From: Gemmata massiliana
Lineage (GTDB): Bacteria; Planctomycetota; Planctomycetia; Gemmatales; Gemmataceae
NCBI GenBank assembly: GCA_000531095.1
Contig: HG799462.1
Location: forward strand, 1,266,948-1,330,947
Length of the DNA stretch: 64,000 nt
Direction: 5' to 3'
Below are positions 1-8,000 of this stretch, piece by piece. The notes beneath the pieces were generated by a model. That model searched no databases. It had not been told where the DNA came from and saw only the letters and a list, made by a program, of their open reading frames with translations. Positions within the stretch are counted from its first letter, which is position 1. Each line of letters opens with the position of its first letter. Both the position numbers and the translations under genes were made by a program.

Positions 1-146
1 TGGTCGGGGCGTCCGCAGTTCAGATCGGCACCGCGAACTTCTACGATCCGACCGCGAGCGTGAAGATTGTGGACGCGCTTCCCGGCGCGATCGAGTCACT
101 TGGGGCGACTAGCGTGCGCGAGATCATTGGCACGCTGAAGACGTAG
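1..146 (+). CDS. pyrD: Dihydroorotate dehydrogenase, C-terminal fragment
   Basis: The gene enters from the left edge and only its last 47 codons are visible, read from base 3 to a TAG at 144-146. The fragment contains GASAVQIGTANFYDP, which matches the phosphate-binding end of the FMN-dependent TIM barrel in dihydroorotate dehydrogenases (family knowledge). The enzyme oxidises dihydroorotate to orotate in pyrimidine synthesis. The GTANFYDP form is typical of cytosolic class 1B enzymes. Other flavin TIM barrels, such as dihydropyrimidine dehydrogenase domains, end similarly, so the exact family member is inferred. A palindromic dispersed repeat follows 14 bases after the stop. Confidence 0.75.
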   Translation, partial: VGASAVQIGTANFYDPTASVKIVDALPGAIESLGATSVREIIGTLKT

Positions 147-160
147 GCTATGCACCCACT

Positions 161-224
161 GTTTGTGGTACAGGCTTCTGGCCTGTGGAATCATTCTTAC
201 AGGTCAGAGGCCTGTGCCACAAAC
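161..224. repeat. Dispersed palindromic repeat, copy 1
   Basis: The outer arms GTTTGTGG and CCACAAAC bracket two inner near-palindromes of the form CAGGC-TCTG-GCCTG and CAGG-TCAGAG-GCCTG. Two closely related copies occur at 4899-4976 and 63335-63398. This copy is the most diverged of the three. It lies between the converging ends of pyrD and the coiled-coil gene, so it could form a strong RNA hairpin at both 3' ends. Confidence 0.85.
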
Positions 225-241
225 GTAAGACCGAATTCGGT

Positions 242-1564
242 TTACGCCGCACGGCGAGTGTACGGGAACACCTCGGCCTCTTCCGATTGGTCCGCGGCCC
301 ACGGCAGGTCGCCCTCGTGCGGTTCCGGCGGTTCCGGTAGTTCCGCTTCGAGGAGCAGGCCGGCCATGCGCTCGACCTCGTTGCGGAGCGCAGATAGTTC
401 CGCCGAGGCCGCTCCAGGGCCGGCGTCGTCGGCAACCGGGATCGCGAACGGGATTACGGGCGGGAGTGCGTCCGAGCCGTTTCCACCGGTACCCGACTCG
501 CGGGCGAGGAGTACCTCTTCGCGCCGGGCGAAGTCCGCTTCGAGTTGTTCGCGCTCCGTGTTCCAGCGCATCTCGAACGCGACCAGCTTCGATTGCCACG
601 CTTCGAGCCGCAACCGGAACTGCCACAGGTCGTAAGCGTCCTCGCGCCGGCGAACGTCCGCGGCGCTGATGCGCTGGTCGCGCGAGTCGAGTTCGGACTC
701 GCGCTGCCGGAGCGACTGGGCGAGTTGCTCGATTTCCGCCACGGTCGCGCGCTCGGCGGCCTGCCACCCGGCGCGGGCCGCGGTGAGCTGCGCGAACTGC
801 TCGCTGAGCAACCGGCGCTGGTCCCCGATCCCGGCCTTGTCGCGCGCCAGGTCCGCGAACAGCGTCGTGACCGTGGCGCGCTCGACGTTCAGCCGCTCCT
901 CTTTCTTCGCCAGTTCGGTAACCCACTGTGCGAGATCGCGGTCGGTCGCGCGGTCGAGCGCGACCTGCGTGTCGACCGGCGCCACCTCATCTACCGCGAC
1001 CGGCACGAGCGCCTCGGCCCGCAGTTGCTCGCGCTGCTGTTCGAGTTCCTCGATCACCTGGCGCATGTTGCGCACACGCGATTCGAGGGTCGCGGCCTCT
1101 TCTCGCAGCAATGTAACATCGTGCTGGAGCCGGTCCTTCTCTTCGCTCGCACCCCGCTCGCGTGCGTCGAGGGCCGCGGCGCGTGCGTCGAGGGCCGCGG
1201 CCTGGTCCGCCTGGAACCGGCTCGCCTCGTCCCACTCCTCCACCGAGCGCTTCTGGCGGGCGGCGAGGTCGGTCCAGGCTTCACGGAGCCGGGCGCGGTC
1301 GGCCGCCATCGTGCTGTTGAAGGTCGATTGTGTTTCATTAAAACGCGCGACCCGTGCTTCGAGCACCATGCGGTCGGCGTCCAGTTGCGCGCGGGCCGAG
1401 TCCAGCGTGCGTTCGACGCGGCGCGACAGGCGCCCCGCGATTTTACGGGCGCGGCTCCGCTCGCGCTCGGCGTTGCGGTGCGCGGTTCGGGCCTCCGCGA
1501 GCAGGCGCTCCGCCTCCGCGCGGTCCAACGCGATCCGTAGCCGCTCGTCGTTAACGTTTGCCAT
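242..1564 (-). CDS. Long coiled-coil protein of unknown function
   Basis: A protein of 440 residues dominated by heptad-rich sequence with many Glu, Arg, Ala and Leu (for example RAEAERLLAEARTAHRNAER near the start). Nothing catalytic is visible. There is no signal peptide or membrane segment, so it is probably cytosolic. The C-terminal third is acidic and proline-rich (LPEPPEPHEGDLPWAADQ), suggesting a flexible tail. The reading frame stays open to 1639, but the ATG at 1564, beginning MANVNDERL and preceded by a GGAG-like site, is preferred because the upstream codons look non-coding. Similar uncharacterised coiled-coil proteins are common in planctomycetes. I do not recognise a specific family. 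Confidence 0.7.
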   Translation of the reverse strand: MANVNDERLRIALDRAEAERLLAEARTAHRNAERERSRARKIAGRLSRRVERTLDSARAQLDADRMVLEARVARFNETQSTFNSTMAADRARLREAWTDLAARQKRSVEEWDEASRFQADQAAALDARAAALDARERGASEEKDRLQHDVTLLREEAATLESRVRNMRQVIEELEQQREQLRAEALVPVAVDEVAPVDTQVALDRATDRDLAQWVTELAKKEERLNVERATVTTLFADLARDKAGIGDQRRLLSEQFAQLTAARAGWQAAERATVAEIEQLAQSLRQRESELDSRDQRISAADVRRREDAYDLWQFRLRLEAWQSKLVAFEMRWNTEREQLEADFARREEVLLARESGTGGNGSDALPPVIPFAIPVADDAGPGAASAELSALRNEVERMAGLLLEAELPEPPEPHEGDLPWAADQSEEAEVFPYTRRAA

Positions 1565-1763
1565 GTCCGCGCTCCCCGCTCCGTCGGAAGAACCCGCACA
1601 TTTTATCGGCACGGGGCGGGGGCAATCTTCAAACTTCAAAGCGAGATGGGCGGAGGGGCTAAGTGGGCGAACCGGTGACCGAGCCCGTCACGCGCCCCGA
1701 TCACCAATACCCGCTCAGCCCCTCCGCCCATCTCTAACGAACTCTGGCGAGTCTGACCCGAAA

Positions 1764-2093
1764 TTAGGCGTACTGGTTGATCAGCTTCGACAGTTCGTCC
1801 GGGGACAGGACGCCGCTCTCCGTGTGAACGGGGGTGTCGCTGCCCTTGAAGAACAAGATGCGCGGGATCGTCATCACGTCGTACTTCACGGCGAGATTCG
1901 GGTTCTCGTCGACGTTCAGTTTGCCCACCTTCACTTTGCCGGCGAACTGATCGGCGACGGCGTCGATGGTGGACGCGAGCCGGCGGCACGGGCCGCACCA
2001 CGGCGCCCAGAAGTCGGCCACGATCAGCGTCCCGCTGGTGACGTACTCGCTCCAGTTGCCTTCGGTCAGTTCAACAACGTTCGGGCTGGCCAT
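1764..2093 (-). CDS. trxA: Thioredoxin
   Basis: A 109-residue single-domain thioredoxin. The redox-active WCGPC motif has cysteines at residues 33 and 36, preceded by the classic DFWAPW strand, and the cis-proline lies in MTIPRILFF. It has no signal peptide, so it should reduce cytosolic protein disulfides using thioredoxin reductase. The frame is open upstream to 2189. The ATG at 2093 (MASPNVVEL) gives the normal family length of about 105-110 residues and has a GAGG site about 10 bases upstream. It stands alone between the coiled-coil gene and tRNA-Glu. Confidence 0.95.
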   Translation of the reverse strand: MASPNVVELTEGNWSEYVTSGTLIVADFWAPWCGPCRRLASTIDAVADQFAGKVKVGKLNVDENPNLAVKYDVMTIPRILFFKGSDTPVHTESGVLSPDELSKLINQYA

Positions 2094-2244
2094 GTGGGAG
2101 TCCTCGGAACAGAGATATGGGTTAGATGGTTCGATACCTGCGAGCGGTTCGTGAACCATTCTACTCGTCCACTCTGGAGATTGTACCACACCAAAGCCCG
2201 GCCCTTACGCTCCGGACACGCGCTCCGGGTGCCGGACAACCGGA

Positions 2245-2275
2245 CCGAACCCGGCCCGGGTTCGGCGCTTTTTTA
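2245..2275 (+). terminator. Strong orphan stem-loop with T-tract
   Basis: A perfect 10-bp stem CCGAACCCGG / CCGGGTTCGG with a one-base centre is followed by CGC and six T on the plus strand. This looks like a rho-independent terminator. No plus-strand gene is visible upstream of it, since thioredoxin reads the other way. It may end a short untranslated RNA or antisense transcript. Confidence 0.6.
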
Positions 2276-2361
2276 GTGCCCGATCTCCGGTACGCACGTT
2301 GCCACGCCCCCCTATTGGCCCTAATAATGTTGTGTCCTCGGCAGCGCCGACTTCAAGACGT

Positions 2362-2434
2362 GGCCCTATCGTCTAGTGGCCTAGGACACTGCCCTTTCAA
2401 GGCAGGAACTGGGGTTCGAATCCCCATAGGGTCA
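2362..2434 (+). tRNA. tRNA-Glu (anticodon TTC)
   Basis: A 73-nt cloverleaf. The acceptor stem GGCCCTA pairs with TAGGGTC, with one G-T pair. The anticodon stem CTGCC/GGCAG encloses the loop CTTTCAA with anticodon TTC, and the T-loop is GGTTCGAATCC. The discriminator base is A, and CCA is not encoded in the DNA. Glutamyl-tRNA synthetase lies about 40 kb away at 42285-43850. Confidence 0.96.
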
Positions 2435-2445
2435 CTCTTTTCCAG

Positions 2446-2524
2446 CGCGGAACGCGGAGTTCGGATCGCGGAGCGAAGACGTGTTCTTCGTTCCGAACTC
2501 CGAATTCTGCGTTCCGCGTTCCGC
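2446..2524. repeat. GCGGAACGCGGA-type inverted repeat
   Basis: An imperfect inverted repeat immediately downstream of tRNA-Glu. The left arm contains GCGGAACGCGGAGTTCGGA and the right arm contains TCTTCGTTCCGAACTCCG followed by tandem CGTTCCG units. The same TCTTCGTTCCGCGTTCCGCG unit appears inside glnE at 6892-6919, so this looks like a second dispersed repeat family. It ends 15 bases before the next start codon. Confidence 0.6.
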
Positions 2525-2538
2525 ATTTTGGACCATCA

Positions 2539-3180
2539 ATGAACAGCATCCCGTGGTGGGGCTACGTCATTCTCGCAGGACTGGCGTGGGGCACCTACGT
2601 GCCGATCATTTTCTTCGGCGGGCAGATGCTCAGCCCGCTCAACGCACAAGGGAACGCGATCGGCGTCGGCGGGCGGCTGGCGTCCATTCTGTCGGTCGGC
2701 GTGGCGTACATGGTGATGGCCGTGGTCATCCCGGTTGTACTTATGGCGACCCGCGACGACGCCCAGGCGAACTGGCGCGCGGTGGGCCTCGTGTTCAGCG
2801 GGCTGGCGGGTGTGGCGGGCGCGGTCGGCGCGATCTGCGTGATCTTCGCGAGCAAGGCCGCGGTCGATCAGGCGAAGATCGAGGGTGTGAATCCCGCGAC
2901 GTACCGGATGTACATCGCCCCTCTCATTTTCTGCCTCGCGCCGCTCATCAACACGGTGCTCAGCTCCGTGTGGCACCCGAACGCGAAGACCGGCGAGTGG
3001 AGCAACTTCCACTTCGACATGCCGGGCTGGAAACTGTGGGCCGGGATCGTTCTTGTCGCGGTCGGTACGTTCCTGGTGCTGATGTCGAAGGAAGAAGCGG
3101 AAGCCTCGAAGGGCAAGCCGGCTTCTCCGCCCCCGGCCGCACCGACCGAGAACCCCAGCCCCGCGCCGGCGCAGCCATGA
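2539..3180 (+). CDS. Multi-pass inner-membrane protein, unknown function
   Basis: A 213-residue protein with about five hydrophobic segments: residues about 5-27, 45-68, 80-107, 123-142 and 166-182. It ends in a Pro/Ala-rich tail. Its repeated small-residue helices and the GLAWGTYVPIIFF opening are vaguely like drug/metabolite-type transporters, but there is no clear family signature, so no substrate is assigned. The stop overlaps the next start as ATGA, indicating translational coupling with the gene at 3177. A GCGGAACG-type repeat lies directly upstream, where a promoter or ribosome site would be. Confidence 0.75.
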   Translation: MNSIPWWGYVILAGLAWGTYVPIIFFGGQMLSPLNAQGNAIGVGGRLASILSVGVAYMVMAVVIPVVLMATRDDAQANWRAVGLVFSGLAGVAGAVGAICVIFASKAAVDQAKIEGVNPATYRMYIAPLIFCLAPLINTVLSSVWHPNAKTGEWSNFHFDMPGWKLWAGIVLVAVGTFLVLMSKEEAEASKGKPASPPPAAPTENPSPAPAQP

Positions 3181-3623
3181 GTCCCGAAGAGGCCGTCGCA
3201 CGGTCAAACACGGTCCTCGCACACGCCTGGATGATCCGCACGTTTCTCAAGCACGCGGACGAAGTCCAGGACAACGAGGACATGCTCGACGTCCCCCGAA
3301 CGCTGTACGACAGCATTCGGGCCGTCGAACCCGCGTTCCAGCGCGGCGATCACGGTGACTTCCTGCGCCGGTTAAAGGGGAAACTACCCAAACTCCGCCG
3401 CGTTGCGGAGCACTTCCGCGATCACTTCAAAGAGTTCTCCCCGCACACCAACTTCGAGATGGCGTCCGCGAGCTTGTTGGGCGTGGTGCGGCACTTAGAC
3501 GAGATTTTTGCCGCGGTGAATTGGGACGACGTCGCAACACTCATCAAGGCGAATCAAAGCAAACGAGCCGCCGACAGCCCCGAAAGCGATCCGCTCGACG
3601 ACATCGAAATCCCCGAAGTGTGA
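3177..3623 (+). CDS. Conserved-looking small soluble protein, unknown
   Basis: A 148-residue protein starting at the ATG that overlaps the stop of the membrane protein (ATGA), so the two are almost certainly co-translated. It is helical and charged, with aromatic-rich stretches such as AHAWMIRTFLKHADE and EHFRDHFKEFSP and an acidic C-terminus. No signal peptide, membrane segment or known catalytic motif is visible. I do not recognise it. The coupling suggests a role with the membrane partner. Confidence 0.7.
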   Translation: MSPEEAVARSNTVLAHAWMIRTFLKHADEVQDNEDMLDVPRTLYDSIRAVEPAFQRGDHGDFLRRLKGKLPKLRRVAEHFRDHFKEFSPHTNFEMASASLLGVVRHLDEIFAAVNWDDVATLIKANQSKRAADSPESDPLDDIEIPEV

Positions 3624-3667
3624 ACCGAGACGGCCACGGTTTGCTCACCTCAATTTCGCGCAAAAAC

Positions 3668-3699
3668 AAACACGGACAGCTTTTATGCTGCCCGTGTTT
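3668..3699 (-). terminator. Terminator of the 3723-4706 gene
   Basis: A 13-bp stem with one G-T pair (AAACACGGGCAGC / GCTGTCCGTGTTT read on the minus strand) and a 6-base loop is followed by GTTTTTG. It lies just past the TAA of the secreted protein gene and also between two converging genes. Confidence 0.8.
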
Positions 3700-3722
3700 C
3701 GTTAATTTCGTAACTCGTGGGT

Positions 3723-4706
3723 TTAGCCTTCTGGCGTGACCAACTTGCCGATGATCGTGCCGGCCACCTTCCCGGAGAGGGTGACGTTGCTCTTCTTCAC
3801 GTCGGACTTAACCGTTTTGAGAATCTCGCCGAGTTGTTTGGCCTTCGGCTCGAACGCGACCAGCGCCGGGACGAACCCTTCGATGTCCTTGACGAGTTTC
3901 GCGACCGCGTCGCCCATGTCGGAAGCAGCCTCTTCGTCCTTCATCCCGAACGTGACTTCCAGGTTGACGTCCGCCGTGGCGCGGATGACGAAGCTGAGGG
4001 TGTTGGTCTTCGGGAGCCCCTTGGCGATCCCGGACAGGTCGATCGGCGACTGCGCGGGCAGGTTCACGTTATCGAGCTTGCCCTTCACCAGCGACGCGAC
4101 GAACAGCGACGCCTTTTCGTCCTGTTGCTTGACGAGGTCGGTGAGTTCGGCCTTGATCGGAGCCTTTTTCTTCTCTTCGGACTGCTTCAGCGCGTTTGCA
4201 ATGAGCTTCTTGTCCGTCCCAGCGATGACGGTGGTGTCGTCCACAACGGTACCGTAGACCGGGTTGCCCTGGTCCGGTTGGTACTTGAACATGGTGACGT
4301 TGCCGTCCTTCACCATGCTGAACTTGTCGCCGTCCTTCTTGGTGATCGCGGATGCGGCCTTGAACAGCTTTTCCGGATCGAAGGTGCCGTGAATAATCAG
4401 GAGAGCCTTCGTGTCGTCCGGGGTCGAGCCGGACATCCCGACCCAAACCTTTTCGACGTCCTTCATCGGGTCGAGGCCGATTTCCTCCAGGAATTTCTTG
4501 GCGTCCTGGCCGGCGAGCGCCTGCTTGATCTGGTCCAGGGCGTATTTCTTAACGATGTCGGATTCGAGGATCTGCTTGAAGTTGATGTAAGCGACGGTAT
4601 CCGCTTCGGCCGGGAGGAGTTTGTCCGGTTCGGCAGCGCGGGCGACGGGGGCGGCCAGGGTCGCGGCGAACAGGGCCGCTAAGCCCAGGCGTGAAAAACG
4701 CACCAT
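3723..4706 (-). CDS. Secreted protein of unknown function
   Basis: A 327-residue protein with a clear signal peptide (MVRFSRLGLAALFAATLAAP, cleavage near VARAAEP). The mature part begins with an ALPAEAD-like strand (LLPAEADTVAYINFKQILES). It is followed by alternating amphipathic segments rich in Lys and Asp. The start at 4706 is chosen because the signal peptide begins there and an AAAGGA site lies 9 bases upstream. Planctomycetes encode many such exported proteins of about 330 residues that open with 'lipase-like' or DUF3352-like strands. A DUF3352-like relationship is only an impression. No enzyme motif is visible. Confidence 0.75.
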   Translation of the reverse strand: MVRFSRLGLAALFAATLAAPVARAAEPDKLLPAEADTVAYINFKQILESDIVKKYALDQIKQALAGQDAKKFLEEIGLDPMKDVEKVWVGMSGSTPDDTKALLIIHGTFDPEKLFKAASAITKKDGDKFSMVKDGNVTMFKYQPDQGNPVYGTVVDDTTVIAGTDKKLIANALKQSEEKKKAPIKAELTDLVKQQDEKASLFVASLVKGKLDNVNLPAQSPIDLSGIAKGLPKTNTLSFVIRATADVNLEVTFGMKDEEAASDMGDAVAKLVKDIEGFVPALVAFEPKAKQLGEILKTVKSDVKKSNVTLSGKVAGTIIGKLVTPEG

Positions 4707-4898
4707 AAGTTTTGATCCTTTCCGAGAGGAATCGGTCCGGCGCAGTAGTCGGCGGCTTGATTCGGACATCGGCCACACGCATTCTACCCATTCAGACGTT
4801 TTCCTGTTTCGCGGATTTCAGAATCGCCCGGCGCTGCGAAATTGGGCGGTTGGGGCCGACATTGCCCGGCGGTCCGACTTGCCGCGTTGGATGCTTGT

Positions 4899-4976
4899 GT
4901 CTTGTGTTTGTGGCACAGGCCTCTGGCCTGTGTGAGTGCTTCCACAGGCCAGAGGCCTGTGCCACAAACACAAGAC
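4899..4976. repeat. Dispersed palindromic repeat, copy 2
   Basis: This is the longest and most perfect copy. The arms GTCTTGTGTTTGTGGCACAG and CTGTGCCACAAACACAAGAC are exact complements. Each side contains an inner palindrome, ACAGGCC-TCT-GGCCTGT or its complement with AGA. The whole can fold as one long hairpin or as two side-by-side hairpins. It lies 31 bases beyond the stop of glnE, in the gap between glnE and the secreted protein gene. Confidence 0.9.
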
Positions 4977-5007
4977 CAAACCCATCAATTCAACACAGTA
5001 GGTCCGA

Positions 5008-8000
5008 CTACAACTGTTCCCGCGCGGTGACGGCGACGTAGGCCGCGCGGATGCCGGCAGTGGCCTGACGGAACGCGGCGAGGAAGTCCGCAGGAGTCGC
5101 GAACCCGAGCCGGTGAGCGAGCTTCGCTCGATCGTCGGCCGCTTCGGGGATCTCGGTCAGCGGTCGGTCGGTCACGATGCGCAGGCGCGCTTCCACGAGG
5201 CGCAAGAACGAGTACCCGTCTCGCAGGGCCATTGCCTCGTTCGCGGGGAGCACACCGGCCGCGGCTAGGGCATTGAGTGCGTCCCAAATGTTGGGCTTCA
5301 GAACGTCCGGGTGCTCACGCCCGTACTTCAACTGAAGCAACTGCACCGCGAACTCGACGTCCGTTAAACCACCCGGTCCGCGCTTCAGGCTCCACTGGCT
5401 GGCGGTCGCTTCGAGCTTCTGTCGCATCGCCCGCACTTCATCCACCACGTCTGGGTGCCACGCGGGGCCGAGCATCGCGACGCGGATCGCGGCCGTCGCC
5501 TCGTCCGCGAACTGAGCCTCGCCGCGAACGACCCGCGCACGGGCGAGTGCCTGGCGCTCCCAGAGTTGGCACGTCGATCCCGCGAAATACCGGCGGAACT
5601 CGGACAGCGGCAGCACGAGGCTCCCGGACTTGCCCGTCGGCCGCAACCGCATGTCCACTTCGTAGAGCCGGCCCATCGGTCCCATTCGGCTCGTAGTTTT
5701 GATGACGCGCTGCGCCAGTTCCGTGAAGTACAACCGGTTCGCTTCGCCGCGCGACGTAGTGCCATCGGCCGCGTACACGAGCAGCAGATCGAGATCGCTG
5801 TGGTAACTGATCTCGCGCCCGCCGAGTTTGCCAAGCCCCAGGAGAACGTAAGGGCAGGATCCATCTACCCTTGCTTCTTCGTGTACTGATCCTGTTGGCT
5901 GAGCTTCTCGCGCGGCGGTATTAAGCCCCTCTCCCCTTGGGGGAGGGGTTGGGGAGGGGTTTTCTATCATCGGATCGCCGAACTTCGCCCGGACCGAAGG
6001 TTCGACCAGTTCCACGACCTGATTCAGAATCGTGTCGGCCACATCAGACAGCGCCGCGGTGGTGACGCGCACGTCCGCCTTGCCGAGCAGGTCGCCCACG
6101 CCGATGCGCAGGAACTCTTTGTCCTGAAAGCTGTGCAGAATCGGGTCCGGGTCCGTAGCACCTCGGAGGAGTTCCGTCAGTTCTGCGCGCAGTTCATCGG
6201 CCGTCCGCGGTTGGTTGAGCACGAGCGAATCGAGCAGTTCGTCCACCATGCCCGGGTTGTTGATGAGCAACCCGGAAAGGTACGGGCTACCGGCGCACAG
6301 TTCGACGTACAGTTTCAGACTCGGTGTGCTGATGCTGAACAGTTCCCACAACACGGCTTTTGCGCCGAGCGAGGCGCTGACGCGCTCCAAGTCGGTGAGC
6401 GCCGCATCCGGGTCCGGGCTGGCGGCCACGGCGCGCAAGAGTGGCGGCGCGATGCTCGCCAGGAAGTGCCGGCACCGCCGCGCGGATAGGAACGGTACGC
6501 TCTCTCGCGCCAACGCGGACAGGTTGGCGAACGCCTTCGGCACGTCGCGGAACGGGTAGCGCCCGAGCACCGCACGCACGGTTTCCGCGTCCGGGTCCGG
6601 ATCGAGAATGAGATCCGCTTCCGGCTCGGAGCGCCCGTCTTCCCCCTGAAACGACTGGTGGAGCAGGTGGTTCAGGATGGTGCGGTCGATTGACGTTTTG
6701 TCCTGCAAGTCTTTCAGGAACCGGTCGAGCGGATCGATGAGCAGGTCGCGCGTGTCGAGCGGCGGCGGGTCGGACTCGTCGAGCGGCGAGCGGCGCTGCG
6801 CGGAGAGTGCGGGGCTCGCCACTCGGAGCGCGGAACTCGATGTACCGCTCTCGGGACCGAGTTCTCCGCCCTCTGGGACTTGCGGTGAGTCGTCTTCGTT
6901 CCGCGTTCCGCGTTCCGCGTCCGGCGCTACCGTGTACCCCATTCGCCGCGCGAGTTTCCGCAATTCGTCTCCCTCCGCGGGTAGTTTGTGCGTTTGGAGA
7001 TCGAACAGCAGTTGCAACCGGTGCTCGGTCTTGCGCAGGAACCGGTAGGCGTCCGCGAGAATGTACGTTTCCTGCGAACTTAAGCACCCGGCGATTTCCA
7101 GCGCTTCGAGCGCGAGCAGCGTGTTCCGCTGGCGCACGGCGGGGAGGTCGCCGCCGTTGAGCAGTTGGAGGAACTGGACCGTGTACTCGATGTCGCGGAT
7201 GCCGCCGCGCCCGGTCTTCACGTCGCGCGGGAAGTCCGTTTCGCTCGTCTGCGCGCGCTGGGCCTTCGCTTCCATTTGGCGCTTGAGCGCCTTGACCTCG
7301 TTGATCTCCGAAAAGCTGAAATACTTGCGGTACACGAACGGCTCGACGGCCGAGAGGAAATCGCGTGCGAGGGCCGGGTCGCCGCCCACGTGTCGCAGCT
7401 TGATGAGCGCCTGGCGCTCCCAGGTGCGGCCCATCGTGTCGTAGTAGCTGAGCGTGCTCGCTAGGCTCCGCGCGAGCGGACCGCGGTTGCCCTCGGGCCG
7501 GAGGCGCAGGTCCACCCGGTACGCGAACCCGCGGTCGGTGTGGCTCGACAGCAGGCGCACCACCTCGCTCACGACGCGGCCGAAGAATTCGGCGTTGCTC
7601 ACGCCCGACCGCCGATTCGTTTCGCCGTCGAAGTCATACACGAACATCAGGTCGATGTCGCTCGAATAGTTCAGTTCATCGCCGCCGAGTTTGCCGAACG
7701 CCAGCGCGGTGATACGGGCGGGTTGACCGGTCGGCGCGGTCGGGCTCCCGAACCGCGTCGAAACGGTTCGCAGCGCTTGCTGAAGTGCGACTTCAATCGA
7801 TGTGTCCGCGAGCCGGGAAAGCTCGCGGGTGATCTCTTCGAGCGGCCGGTCGCGGATGACGTCGCCGATGCCGATGCGGAGCGTGTGCCGGTCGCGGAAC
7901 CGGCGGAGCGCACGCAGCACGCCCGCGTCGTCGCCGGCCGCGTCCACTTCGGCCTTCAACTGCACGATGAGTTCGGGCGTGGAGGGGTTCCGCTTGGGTA

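Noticed and set aside
204-926. 240-codon minus-strand Arg/Gly-rich frame beginning GYRTGEERGAAERRARHG
   Set aside because: Overlaps the coiled-coil gene in a second frame; arginine-rich nonsense and a start inside the other gene.
669-2276. 535-codon plus-strand Ser/Arg-rich frame
   Set aside because: Composition RSRSS-like and antisense to the coiled-coil and thioredoxin genes.
4899-4976. Palindrome as an ordinary rho-independent terminator only
   Set aside because: It lacks a T-tract, recurs in nearly identical form at two other places, and has a compound inner structure, so a dispersed repeat explains it better.
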